A stretch of DNA of 64,000 bases, from assembly GCF_035978755.1 (NCBI RefSeq), contig NZ_CP108414.1:2418001-2482000 (forward strand), read 5' to 3'. The first letter of the stretch is position 1. Every line of letters begins with the position of its first letter. The position numbers were made by a program, and so were the translations under genes. The notes below the pieces were generated by a model. The model ran no database searches and was not told the DNA's origin. It saw only the letters and a program-made list of their open reading frames with translations. Below, piece after piece: positions 45,319-53,999 of the stretch. The DNA is from Streptomyces sp. NBC_01298 (GTDB taxonomy: Bacteria; Actinomycetota; Actinomycetes; Streptomycetales; Streptomycetaceae).

Positions 45319-46182
45319 TCAGATCGCCGGCCCGGCCGCGTTCGCGCGCAGGACGGCCTCGGTCGCCGCCCCCCAGCTGCCGTGGCGCCTGGTCAGCGCG
45401 GACAGCCAGCGTTCGAGGCCGAACGCGGCGCAGCTGGTGAAGGCCGGGCTGCCGCTCGACTCCAGCGTGATCTCGCAGCGGTCTCCGAAGAAGTTGCGGT
45501 GGGTGTTGACCGAGGCGATCGCCAGGTCCTCGTACAGGAACTCGTGCTTGACCGGGGTGAGGCGCTGGAGCACCGCCTTCGAGCTGCCCTTGTCGAAGAA
45601 CGGGTCGCAGGCGGCCTCCTTGCGCAGAGGCAGGTCCAGCGCCTCGGCGAAGGCCTGGATGCGCGAGGTGAAGCGGGTGAGGTGGGACTCTGCGTGCTCG
45701 CGGGTCCCGATCGCGACCACCTCCCGCATGCGGAAACCGAGTTGCCGGCGCAGGCCCTCGTAGTGCTCCTCCTTGCGGAAGCACCAGCCGACGACGGTGA
45801 TCAGGGTGTCGTCCGCGACCTGGCGACCCTGGTGGTCGATGTAGACGGCGTAGCAGGACGCGGAGGGGAGTCCGAGGGCCGCCGGCTGGAGGGCGGTGCA
45901 GGGGAAGCAACCGCTGTCCGTACAGAACTCGTCGGTCTCCCGTGCGGACAGGTCGAGCGGGGCGGCGACGACGGCCTGGTGAGGGAAGTTGTCGTAGTAG
46001 TCGAGCCGGGCCAGGTCGGCGGCCGGCAGCAGCGGAGGCATGGTCATCGGGCGGGCGCCCGCGCTCACACCCCAGCCCTCGAAGGTGTCGTCGAGGAGCC
46101 GCAGCAGGGCGGTTCCCTCGGGACCGAGGGACGGCAGGCCCCTCGATTCCCCGACGCTCGCAGGGGTTGTTGTAACGGTCAT
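45319..46182 (-). CDS. SerRS-like amino acid:carrier protein ligase
   Basis: A 287-residue class II synthetase core without the tRNA-binding arm. Motif 2 is GWCFRKEEHYEGLRRQLGF, and motif 3 is in TSCAAFGLERW. The Cys residues around CTDSGCFPC and TSC fit the zinc site of the Bll0957-type ligases, which charge a carrier protein instead of tRNA with glycine or alanine. The AcpS-ACP gene follows after one base. It thus most likely loads an amino acid on that carrier. The identity of the amino acid is not readable by eye. Confidence 0.85.
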   Translation of the reverse strand: MTVTTTPASVGESRGLPSLGPEGTALLRLLDDTFEGWGVSAGARPMTMPPLLPAADLARLDYYDNFPHQAVVAAPLDLSARETDEFCTDSGCFPCTALQPAALGLPSASCYAVYIDHQGRQVADDTLITVVGWCFRKEEHYEGLRRQLGFRMREVVAIGTREHAESHLTRFTSRIQAFAEALDLPLRKEAACDPFFDKGSSKAVLQRLTPVKHEFLYEDLAIASVNTHRNFFGDRCEITLESSGSPAFTSCAAFGLERWLSALTRRHGSWGAATEAVLRANAAGPAI

Positions 46183-46216
46183 GGTGGAGTCACCTCTCGG
46201 ACGACGGACGGTTCGT

Positions 46217-47110
46217 TCAGACGACGGGCAGTACGTCGTCGGTGAAGATTCCGGTCTTCAGGAAGAAGCCGAGCGGCTTGCGGATGGCCTTGCGCTCGTA
46301 CGGACGGCGGCCCTCGTCGGCGACCAGCGCATTGCGCAGGGCCAGCGGGTCGGCGATGCCGGCGTCGCGGTAGACGTGCGGGTTGTAAAGGGAGTTGACG
46401 CTGTAGACGACGTACCGCTTGAGGTACGCCTCCACCTCGGCGAGCCGCTGGGCAGAGACGGTGTCCTTCATCCGCTTGAACAGCAGGGAGACCAGCTCCC
46501 GCCCGAAGGCGATGTGCCGGGACTCGTCTTGGTGGTGGATGCGGTTGACCTCGCGGATGGTGTGACACAGGGACTCGTCCTGCGCCATCCGCATGTTGTA
46601 GTGGTCGACGAGCTCCTCGAAGAACAGGATCCGGGCGAAGACCAGGAAGTTGTCCACCTCCGGCTCCCACGCGGAGTCGGCGCGCATGGCGGTCGAGCCG
46701 TAGATCTTGTCGCCGTAGCGGCGGCAGAACTCGGCGAAGAACCACATGTGTTCGTTTTCTTCGCCGATGAAGTGGTGGAAGAAGTCGGAGGGGACTTCGA
46801 AGCCGGGCATGTGTATCCGGCCGACCACCTCGATGAGCAGCTCACGGATGCCGTGCACGTTGAGGCTGTAGAAGTTGATGCTCTCCCACTTGGAAAGGCG
46901 GTGAATGGTCTCCTCGCCGAGCTCCTCGTAGAAGGGCGTGCCGTAGACGGTGAGCAGCTCGGGGGTCATCCACAGCTGGCCCTCTTCGAGCTTCTCGGGC
47001 CAGTCGAACTGCTGGTAGGGGTTGTAGTACTCCTCGATGGAGCGCGAGCTCAGCCGTTCCAGGACTTCCAGGAAGCGATCAGTGACGGGCAGGGGGGCGG
47101 CGATGCCCAT
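46217..47110 (-). CDS. AurF-like diiron oxygenase
   Basis: A 297-residue ferritin-like protein of the AurF family. The iron ligands show as GEENEH (Glu118, His121), FFEEL (Glu165/166), and HHQDESRH (His192, Glu196, His199). AurF turns an arylamine into a nitro group; relatives hydroxylate or N-oxygenate substrates held on carriers. In this operon (ligase, carrier) it may oxidise a carrier-bound amino acid, for example to an N-hydroxy, nitro or beta-hydroxy form. Its length is close to the family's (about 300-340). Confidence 0.85.
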   Translation of the reverse strand: MGIAAPLPVTDRFLEVLERLSSRSIEEYYNPYQQFDWPEKLEEGQLWMTPELLTVYGTPFYEELGEETIHRLSKWESINFYSLNVHGIRELLIEVVGRIHMPGFEVPSDFFHHFIGEENEHMWFFAEFCRRYGDKIYGSTAMRADSAWEPEVDNFLVFARILFFEELVDHYNMRMAQDESLCHTIREVNRIHHQDESRHIAFGRELVSLLFKRMKDTVSAQRLAEVEAYLKRYVVYSVNSLYNPHVYRDAGIADPLALRNALVADEGRRPYERKAIRKPLGFFLKTGIFTDDVLPVV

Positions 47111-47152
47111 GGAGACTCCCTCGGTGTGTGGTGGGTTGCGGCGAGCGAAGGC

Positions 47153-48199
47153 TCAGGGCCGGACTTCGTAAACGGCGTTGACCGGGGTCTCGGTCGCGCG
47201 CCGCCAGCGGGTGAAGCCGGCCTCCTCCGCGATGGCGCGGAACGCCTTCTCGCCGGAGTGGTTGCCGAGAGCGTGAGGACCGCGCTGGGCGACGGCCACG
47301 GGCAGGCACATCACGGCCGACAGCGCCATGAACATGCGGGCGGCGGGCGTCTGCGTGTCGATGTCCGCGGGCGAGACGTTCGACTCGACGAGCATCCACG
47401 TCCCTTCTCCATCCAGGGACTTGTGTACGTGCTGCGCGGCGGCGACCGGGTCTCCCATGTCGTGCAGGGCGTTGAAGAAGGTGACCAGGTCGTAGCCGGA
47501 GCCGGGGTAGTCGTCGGCCGCGGCGACGTCGAAGACGACGCGGTCGGAGAGTCCGGCCTCCTCGGCAAGCTGCCGGGCGATGGAGATGGCTTCCTCGGAG
47601 TAGTCGAAGCCGTGCACGGTCGCCTGGGGGAACGCCTTCGCGATGAGCAGCGTGGTGTGCCCGACGCCGCACCCGACGTCGGCGACGGTGCCGCCGGCTG
47701 CCAGCTTGCTGGTGACCCCGTGCAGGGCGGGCAGCCAGTCGGGGACGAGCCGGTGCTCGTAGGTGGGCTGGAAGAAGCTGCCCATCCCGGTGTCCAGTGC
47801 CGGGTCGTGTTCCGCCCAGCCGACGCCGTCGCCGGAACGGTACGCGTCGACGAGCAGGTCCTCGGTGGCGTACAGCGCCTTGAGGGCGGTGAAGAAGCCC
47901 GCGGCGAACGTGACGGCTTTCGGGTCGGCCAGTACGGCCACGTGGTCGGCGGGGAGCGTGTACGTATCGGCGCTCGGGTGGCGCTCGACGTACCCGGCGC
48001 TCAGCTGTGCGTGCAGCCACTCCTCCGCGTACCGCTTGGCGATGCCGGTGCGCTCGGCGAGCCCGGCCGCGGTGAGGGGGCCGGCCTCGGCCAGCGCGCG
48101 GTACAGGCCGAGCCGTTCGCCGAGGGCGACGGTGAGCCCCCGTACGGCGGCTCCGGCATCGCTGATGACCCGTTGGTGGAACTCGTGCGTGCCGCTCAT
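47153..48199 (-). CDS. SAM-dependent methyltransferase with winged-helix N-terminus
   Basis: A 348-residue methyltransferase. The first 90 residues form a dimer or winged-helix region (LYRALAEAGPLTAAGLAERT, YAEEWLHAQLSAGYVERHP). The SAM domain has VADVGCGVGHTT and the acidic strand VHGFDYS. This is the arrangement of small-molecule O- or N-methyltransferases with a helical lid, though homologues are also in databases as putative transcriptional regulators. The start overlaps the next methyltransferase stop (ATGA). Confidence 0.85.
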   Translation of the reverse strand: MSGTHEFHQRVISDAGAAVRGLTVALGERLGLYRALAEAGPLTAAGLAERTGIAKRYAEEWLHAQLSAGYVERHPSADTYTLPADHVAVLADPKAVTFAAGFFTALKALYATEDLLVDAYRSGDGVGWAEHDPALDTGMGSFFQPTYEHRLVPDWLPALHGVTSKLAAGGTVADVGCGVGHTTLLIAKAFPQATVHGFDYSEEAISIARQLAEEAGLSDRVVFDVAAADDYPGSGYDLVTFFNALHDMGDPVAAAQHVHKSLDGEGTWMLVESNVSPADIDTQTPAARMFMALSAVMCLPVAVAQRGPHALGNHSGEKAFRAIAEEAGFTRWRRATETPVNAVYEVRP

Positions 48200-49035
48200 G
48201 CCGCCGCCGCCTCGGAGGTCGGAAGGTCACACGTGAACAGGAAGGAACGGGGAACGCCCGGAACGCTGCGAGCCGGAACCGGGTACGGCCAGCGGCCGAA
48301 GTCGGCGCCCGGTTCTCCCGGCTGTCGAACCTCGCGCACGTCCCAGCCGCAGTCGGCGAGGAGCTGCTCGGGGGTCTCAGTGCCGAACAGCCACGGGTTG
48401 CCGTCTTCCTTCAGGCACTTGAGGAAGGGGCGGGAGAGCGGGTTGTCCAGCGCGGCCCGGCTGATGACGTCTCCGAGCAGCACCGAGCCGGGCGCGGAGT
48501 GGGCGGCCAGCGTCGAGATCAGGTTGCGCACGGCGCCTTCCGGGAGGAAGAAGAGGAGCCCTTCGACCACCCACAACACCGGCTCGTCACTGCGCCAGCC
48601 GGCCTCCTTGAGCGGACCGGTCCAGTCCTGCGTGAGGTCCACCGGTACGGTGACGCGGGTGCGTCCGGCGGGGGCGGGTTCATCGGCGAGCATCTGCGCC
48701 TTCGCCTCCAGGAGCGCGGGGCGGTCCAGCTCGTAGACGGTCACGCCGTCGGGCCACGGGAGCCGGTAGAACCGGGTGTCCATGCCCGCGGCGAGGAACA
48801 CGACCTGGCGGATGCCGTGTTCCTCGACGGCCCGGACGATCGCCCGGTCCAGGTAGGTGGTGCGGATGGCGAGGAACGGCACGGTGCCCGCCCCTGCGTA
48901 GCGCTCCAGAAGTTCGAAGCCGATCGTGTCGGCGACGGTGCGCGCGTAGGGATCGGCGAACAGCCGGTCCTCGCGGTCGGTCTCCAGGGCTCGCGCTGCG
49001 GCGGTCCACTGGGCGGTGCGGGATACGGCCTCCAC
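48196..49035 (-). CDS. LCM-family SAM methyltransferase
   Basis: A 279-residue leucine carboxyl methyltransferase/PPM1-type enzyme. The family marks are TVPFLAIRTTYLDRAIVRAV, VVFLAAGMDTRFYRL, the acidic strand VYELDRP, and VVEGLLFFL in the back. It methylates carboxyl or hydroxyl groups. GTG 49035 follows gggagacctcct. It is one of two methyltransferases in the operon, in keeping with the complete SAM cycle downstream. Confidence 0.88.
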   Translation of the reverse strand: MEAVSRTAQWTAAARALETDREDRLFADPYARTVADTIGFELLERYAGAGTVPFLAIRTTYLDRAIVRAVEEHGIRQVVFLAAGMDTRFYRLPWPDGVTVYELDRPALLEAKAQMLADEPAPAGRTRVTVPVDLTQDWTGPLKEAGWRSDEPVLWVVEGLLFFLPEGAVRNLISTLAAHSAPGSVLLGDVISRAALDNPLSRPFLKCLKEDGNPWLFGTETPEQLLADCGWDVREVRQPGEPGADFGRWPYPVPARSVPGVPRSFLFTCDLPTSEAAAA

Positions 49036-49111
49036 AGGAGGTCTCCCTTCACATCGGGTGAGATGGGTACAAGCAGTTATGGAATCCGCAAGGGGCCCCG
49101 GTCCGGCGCGG

Positions 49112-49627
49112 TCAAGCCACGGATCGCACGCAGGCGACCGGGTCGTCTGCCGCGGACTTCGTCCCGGAGCGCGAGGCGTCGGGACCGGCGGGCCGGCGCT
49201 GGAAGATGCTGTGCAGGATCATGCTGAAGACGACCGCCCCGTCGCCGTCGACCAGCAGGCACTTGGGCTGCACGATGCCGGTGGTCGGGTTGAACGGTGA
49301 CGGGCGGGACCCGAGGATCTCCACTCGGGCGGCGAGGACGTCTCCCGGGCGGACGGGGCGCACGTAGCGGATCTCGTCGACCCCCGGGGAGCCGGTGCAC
49401 GCACTGTGGACCAGCAACCCGTCCACGTAGCGCCGCATGAACATCGAGGCGGTGTGCCAGCCGCTGGCGATCAGACCGCCGAACGGCGACCGGGCGGCGA
49501 GCTCCGGGTCCGTGTGGAAGGGCTGCGGATCGAAGCGCTTTCCGAACTCCAGCACCTCCTCGGCGGTGACGGTGATCGTGCCCAGCTCGTGGACATCACC
49601 GGTCCGGAAGTCCTCGAAGTAGCGCAT
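49112..49627 (-). CDS. MaoC-like hydratase
   Basis: A 171-residue hot-dog fold protein. FGKRFDPQPFHTDPELA and FGGLIASGWHT carry the usual MaoC catalytic Asp/His. It would add or remove water from an acyl thioester, such as a carrier- or CoA-bound enoyl. It is first in the long leftward operon, after the promoter region at 49640-49700 with the TTT-N7-CCAAA motif. The start may be one codon earlier (GTG 49630). Confidence 0.8.
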   Translation of the reverse strand: MRYFEDFRTGDVHELGTITVTAEEVLEFGKRFDPQPFHTDPELAARSPFGGLIASGWHTASMFMRRYVDGLLVHSACTGSPGVDEIRYVRPVRPGDVLAARVEILGSRPSPFNPTTGIVQPKCLLVDGDGAVVFSMILHSIFQRRPAGPDASRSGTKSAADDPVACVRSVA

Positions 49628-49693
49628 CACGCGCCCCCCTTGACGTAGAGCAGTGTTTCCTTGGCGTGAACCAATCTACGAATCGTTCATTTA

Positions 49694-49708
49694 TTTTGTC
49701 AAGCCAAA
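49694..49708. promoter_or_regulatory. Motif TTT-N7-CCAAA before the maoC operon
   Basis: Third copy of the candidate operator, in an unusually AT-rich stretch (acgaatcgttcatttatttt), 67 bases before the MaoC start and overlapping the end of the neighbouring PLP gene. Confidence 0.5.
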
Positions 49709-50889
49709 AGAAGCTTGGATAGAGCCTGTTCGATGTCCCTCCACAGGTCGTCGGGGTCCTCGATACCGACCGACATCCGCACCAGACCCGATCCGATACC
49801 GGCCGCCGCCAACGCCTCCTCACCCAGCTCTCGATGGGAGGTACTGGCCGGATGCGTCACCAGCGTCTCCACGCCACCCAGGGACAGCGCGAGCCGTGCC
49901 ACCCGCACTCCCTCCACGAACACCCGCCCCGCCTCCCGGCCGCCGGCCAGTTCGAAGGAGAGCAACCCTCCCCCGCCGGAGAGCGCCTTACGGGCGGTGG
50001 CGTACGAGGGGTGGGCGGGGAGCCAGGGCCAGTGGACGGCCGTGACTGTGGGATGAGCAGCCAGCCGCGCAGACAGGACTTCGGCATTGGCGCAGTGCTC
50101 CCGCATCCGCAGGGGCAGCGTCGGGATCCCGCGCAGGGTCAGCCAGGCGGCGAACGGGTCGGCGCTAGCCCCGAGTTCGACTGTCCGCGGCCATATCTCC
50201 TGCCGCAGTCCGTCATCCGCGAAGATGGCCGCGCCCCCGAGGACGTCGGAGTGTCCGGCCAGATATTTGGTCGTGGAGTGGAGCACGATGTCGGCGCCGA
50301 GTTCGATGGGCCGGCACAGGACGGGCGACGCGAGGGAGTTGTCCACGGCGCTGACGACTCCCCGGCGCCGGGCCGCAGCCAGCAGCCCTGGCAGGTCAGG
50401 GACTTGGCCCGTCGGGTTCGCGATGGTCTCCAGCAGGAGCAGCCGGGTCCGGGGTCCTGCGGCCGCCTCGAACTCGGCCACCTCGTCACCGCTGATGTAC
50501 GTGACGTCCACGCCGTAGCGGTCCGCCAGGTCAGTTAGGGCGGCGTATGTCCCTCCGTACAAACACCGCTGCGCGATCACGTGATCGCCGGGGCGTAGCA
50601 GCGCCAGCAGGACGCCACTGATGGCTCCCATGCCCGAGGCGAAGGCTATGGCCGAAGCCCCGCCCTCCAAGTCCGCGAGGGTGTGCTCCAGGGCGCGGAC
50701 GGTGGGATTGCCGCGGCGGCTGTAGACGTACTGGCCGTCGGGGCTAGCCATGGCTTCGGCCAGCTCGCTCGCGGAGTCGAAGGCGAAGGCGGACGATTGC
50801 ACCAGGGGTACGGAGAGCGGCCAACTGCCGTGCGGCAAAGGCCGATTGATCACATGCACGGCACGGGTTCGGATGTCTTTGTCTTCCAT
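49699..50889 (-). CDS. Cys/Met-metabolism PLP enzyme (CGS/CGL/MGL type)
   Basis: A 396-residue fold-type I PLP enzyme. PLP Lys208 is in HSTTKYLAGHSDV, and VYSRRGNPTVRALE and FASGMGAISGV bind cofactor phosphate. It may be cystathionine gamma-lyase, gamma-synthase or methionine gamma-lyase. With metH and ahcY in the cluster it could pass homocysteine to cysteine, or break a sulfur amino acid. Its start is at 50889. It appears to be transcribed apart from MaoC, since the latter has its own AT-rich promoter. Confidence 0.85.
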   Translation of the reverse strand: MEDKDIRTRAVHVINRPLPHGSWPLSVPLVQSSAFAFDSASELAEAMASPDGQYVYSRRGNPTVRALEHTLADLEGGASAIAFASGMGAISGVLLALLRPGDHVIAQRCLYGGTYAALTDLADRYGVDVTYISGDEVAEFEAAAGPRTRLLLLETIANPTGQVPDLPGLLAAARRRGVVSAVDNSLASPVLCRPIELGADIVLHSTTKYLAGHSDVLGGAAIFADDGLRQEIWPRTVELGASADPFAAWLTLRGIPTLPLRMREHCANAEVLSARLAAHPTVTAVHWPWLPAHPSYATARKALSGGGGLLSFELAGGREAGRVFVEGVRVARLALSLGGVETLVTHPASTSHRELGEEALAAAGIGSGLVRMSVGIEDPDDLWRDIEQALSKLLLA

Positions 50890-50947
50890 GGGGTCTCCTG
50901 TCTGATGGGCCGGTCCGTCCGGCCGTCTGCGTCAGGTACGGGGAGCA

Positions 50948-50996
50948 GACAAGGGGTCGCCCGATGTCCTGGGAGGACATCGGGCGACCCCTTGTC
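50948..50996. terminator. Very strong 23-bp perfect hairpin
   Basis: Arms at 50948-50970 and 50974-50996 pair perfectly across a GGG loop (core ggggtcgcccgatgtcct). It follows the MFS gene by 22 bases on the minus strand and separates it from the biosynthetic cluster. Confidence 0.85.
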
Positions 50997-51017
50997 GAGT
51001 ACGGACGAGCCCGTACG

Positions 51018-52451
51018 TCACACCCCGGCGGTCTCGCTTTGCGGCGCGGGGGCGGCTGCGGTCGCCGCAGCCTTGTCTCCCTTCATGACGAGAAGAGTGA
51101 TCACGGCGCCAGCGGCCGCGATGGCGGCGGCACCGAGGAACGCGGCACTGAAGCCGTCGGTGAGGGCGGGCAGGTTGCCGAGCTCACCGGCCCCCTGCGT
51201 GGTGGCAAGAGCGGTCAGAGCGGCAAGGCCGAGGGCCGAGCCCACGTTGTACGTGGTGTTGACGATGCCCGAGGCCAGACCTGCCTGCTCCTGGGGAGCT
51301 CCGGACATGGCGGCGATCATCGCAGGGATGTAGGCGAGCGCCATGCCGAGCGCGGCGACGAGCGAGGCCGGGAGGACGTCGACCAGGAAGGTGCCAGTCG
51401 GCTCCACCGCCGACAGCCAGACCAGGCCTGCGGCGAGGGCCAAGAGGCCGGCGACGATCAGCGGCTTCGCACCGAACTTGCCCATGAGGCGTGCGGTAAT
51501 CGCCGTCATGAAGATCATCAACAGGACGGTCATGGGGAGCAGGGCGGCGCCGGACGCGAATGCGCCGTAGTTGAGGACCTGCTGCAGATACAGGTTGAGG
51601 AAGTACCACATCGGGATCCACGCCGCACCGAGCAGCGTCATCGCGAGGTTGGCCGAGCCGAGACGCGGGACCCGCCAGACGCTGAGCGGCATGAGCGGCT
51701 CACGGATGGACTTCTGAATCACGAAGAAGGCGGCGAGCAGAACGGCCGCACCGATCAGCTCCAGGACGGTGGCGGTGGAGCCCCAGCCCACCTCGGGCGC
51801 CCGGACGACAGCGAACACGGCGAGCGCGAGACCCGCAGTGACGGCGACCGCACCCAGGACATCCACAGAACCGCGTCGGGACGCAACGTCCGGCAGCAGC
51901 TTGGTGGCGGCGAGGGTCGCGAGACCGATCGGGATGTAGATGATGAAAACCCACTGCCAACTCATCCACTCGGTGAAGACACCACCGAGGAATACACCCG
52001 CAGTACCGCCGGCGGGAGCAGCGGCGCCGTACAGCGCCATCGCCTTGCCGAGCTCCTTGGGGTCGTGCATGAAGAGCATCATCAGCAGGGTCATGGCGGC
52101 GGGTGCGATCAGCGCGCCGCCAATGCCCTGGACGGCACGGCCCACGATCTCGACCGTAGCTGTCTGCGCGGCGGCCGCGACGATCGAACCGACGATCATG
52201 GTCGCCCATCCGGCGGCGAAGATCTTGCGAGCTCCGACGAGGTCGGAGAGACGACCGCCGAGCAGGAGTAATCCGCCGAACACGATGACGTAGGCGTTGA
52301 AGACCCACTGCAGCTCGCCCTGCGAGAAGCCGAGGTCCTTCTGCATCTCGGGGAGTGCGACTCCGATGATGGAGGTGTCCATGATGACCATGAACTGCGC
52401 GGCGGCAAGCACGGCAAGTGCCCACCAGCGCCGGGGATTGACGGTTGACAT
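51018..52451 (-). CDS. MFS drug:H+ antiporter, DHA2 type (CsoR-boxed copy 1)
   Basis: A 477-residue exporter, 14 helices expected. VIMDTSIIGVALPEMQKDLG (helix 1), LLGGRLSDLVGARKI (motif A) and AIALYGAAAPAGGTAG-like motif C are present. It is a near twin of the exporter at 59099 (about three quarters of residues equal). The ATG is 52451. Two CsoR boxes lie before it, so it should be copper-induced. The 23-bp terminator behind it isolates it from the cluster. It may export a copper chelate, a toxic compound, or the product of the neighbouring pathway; the exported compound is unknown. Confidence 0.88.
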   Translation of the reverse strand: MSTVNPRRWWALAVLAAAQFMVIMDTSIIGVALPEMQKDLGFSQGELQWVFNAYVIVFGGLLLLGGRLSDLVGARKIFAAGWATMIVGSIVAAAAQTATVEIVGRAVQGIGGALIAPAAMTLLMMLFMHDPKELGKAMALYGAAAPAGGTAGVFLGGVFTEWMSWQWVFIIYIPIGLATLAATKLLPDVASRRGSVDVLGAVAVTAGLALAVFAVVRAPEVGWGSTATVLELIGAAVLLAAFFVIQKSIREPLMPLSVWRVPRLGSANLAMTLLGAAWIPMWYFLNLYLQQVLNYGAFASGAALLPMTVLLMIFMTAITARLMGKFGAKPLIVAGLLALAAGLVWLSAVEPTGTFLVDVLPASLVAALGMALAYIPAMIAAMSGAPQEQAGLASGIVNTTYNVGSALGLAALTALATTQGAGELGNLPALTDGFSAAFLGAAAIAAAGAVITLLVMKGDKAAATAAAPAPQSETAGV

Positions 52452-52474
52452 TGCCCTGACCCTTCTCTGCATCA

Positions 52475-52489
52475 TACCCCTAGGGGGTA
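52475..52489. promoter_or_regulatory. CsoR box, proximal, MFS copy 1
   Basis: TACCCCTAGGGGGTA, 24 bases before the start codon; the same 15-mer recurs at 59017 and 60837. Confidence 0.8.
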
Positions 52490-52510
52490 CCTTCGCGCAG
52501 CAACGTAGCA

Positions 52511-52525
52511 TACCCATGGGGGGTA
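52511..52525. promoter_or_regulatory. CsoR box, distal, MFS copy 1
   Basis: TACCCATGGGGGGTA, 36 bases from the proximal box. A two-box promoter like this allows cooperative repression. Confidence 0.75.
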
Positions 52526-52739
52526 TGTAAGAGCGAAGTGAGGGCGATTGCAGGGTGAGGGAATCGAACTCCGGCAGGTTGTGCCGCCTCCACTGCCACG
52601 CGGGCCCATGGCCGGTCCGATTGAAGGCGACGCGGGCGGAACGCGGACGGACGCCTGCAGCTGGTGCACTCCGCCCGCTGACGAACGGCACCGACCCAGG
52701 GAGCACCGCACCGTGCGGTGCTCCCCGCCGTATTGCACC

Positions 52740-53999
52740 TCAGCCAGTGAGTGCGGCCTGCCGGCCCGGTGCCCGCAGGTGCCCGCCGCGCTCCAGGGCC
52801 GCTACGGACCCCGCACAACCCGCGCCGGTCGCGGCCAGGACAACCCACGGCAGCCACGGCAGCCCGGTGTCGAACATTGCCCCCACCGCGAGGTTGCCCG
52901 CCGCGATGGCGATGCCGGAGGCGGTGTTGTAGGCGCCGTAGTAGGTGGCGACCAGCCGGTCCCCCGCAAGGCGTACGACCGTGTCCATCTCGAAGGGGTA
53001 GAGCAGGGCACCGCCCCACGCCAACAGTGCCGCGCACAGCGCAAGCCCAGCCACCCCCACCGCAAGGCCGACAGCCCCCTCATGCGGGCCGGGCAGCAGC
53101 GGCAGGAACGCCGCGCCCATGACGGCCAGCCCCCAGACGATCGCCCGGGGCCCGCTCAGGGTGCGCTTGGCCCAGGCCGTCAGCTTGAGCTGCCCGGACA
53201 GGGCTGCGAGGGCCGACACGGCGAACACGGCTCCCGTGACGAGGCCGGTCTGCGGGCCGAACAGTTCCCGGGCCCGTAGCGGCAGGGCCAGGTACACCTG
53301 GAAAGCCAGGACGTACGAGCCGGACATGGCCGCGGCGAACAGCAGGAACGGCCGGTTCGCGGCGATGGACCGCCAGTCCGCGAGCACCGCCCGCCACGCC
53401 GACTCCGCACTACGGTCGGACGGTGGACGGGTGGGCAGCGCCCGCGCCTGGAGCAGGGCCAAGGCGCCGAAGATGACCGCCGAGGCCGCACACACCGCCC
53501 TGAAGTCCCAGGCCAGCAACGCGAGCCCGGCCAGCGGGCCGATGAGGATGCCGGCCTGGTAAAAAATGTTGAACGCGGCGAACGCCTCCACCCGGCGCTC
53601 CTCACCGGCCTCGGCCGCCAGGTAAGCCCGCACCGCCGGGTTGAACAGGGCCCCGGCCAGCCCGGTGAGCGCCGAGGCGACGATCAGCGCGGGCAGCGAC
53701 TGCACCATCCCCAGCAGTGCGAAGGCCACCGTGCGCAGGCCGCATCCGGCGAGGATCATCGGCTTGCAGCCGTAGCGGTCGGCGAGGGTTCCGCCGACCA
53801 GGAACATTCCCTGCTGGGACAGGTTCCGTACGCCGAGGACCAGGCCGACGGCCCAGGCGGCCAAACCGAGTCCGTGGGCGAGATGGTCGGCGAGGTAGGG
53901 CATCAGCATGTAGAAGCCCAGGTTGATGGCGAACTGGTTGGCCATCAACAACCGCACGCTCGGGTCGAAGGAGGCGACCTGCGCCCGCAGCGCCTTCAC
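52740..53999 (-). CDS. MFS exporter, DHA1-like
   Basis: A 419-residue 12-helix transporter: [19 protein letters not shown] N-terminus, [14 protein letters not shown] as motif A and [17 protein letters not shown] in the loop. It starts at a GTG overlapping the stop of the cysteine-synthase-like gene by four bases, so both are translated together. The frame continues upstream on the same strand as an open but non-coding stretch. It is likely to export the product or substrate of its partner enzyme. Confidence 0.85.
   Translation of the reverse strand: MKALRAQVASFDPSVRLLMANQFAINLGFYMLMPYLADHLAHGLGLAAWAVGLVLGVRNLSQQGMFLVGGTLADRYGCKPMILAGCGLRTVAFALLGMVQSLPALIVASALTGLAGALFNPAVRAYLAAEAGEERRVEAFAAFNIFYQAGILIGPLAGLALLAWDFRAVCAASAVIFGALALLQARALPTRPPSDRSAESAWRAVLADWRSIAANRPFLLFAAAMSGSYVLAFQVYLALPLRARELFGPQTGLVTGAVFAVSALAALSGQLKLTAWAKRTLSGPRAIVWGLAVMGAAFLPLLPGPHEGAVGLAVGVAGLALCAALLAWGGALLYPFEMDTVVRLAGDRLVATYYGAYNTASGIAIAAGNLAVGAMFDTGLPWLPWVVLAATGAGCAGSVAALERGGHLRAPGRQAALTG

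Noticed and set aside
46040..48736. A 900-codon plus-strand open frame opposite the AurF-like and methyltransferase genes
   Set aside because: Same reason; it spans several genes and intergenic gaps of the other strand and shows no domain.
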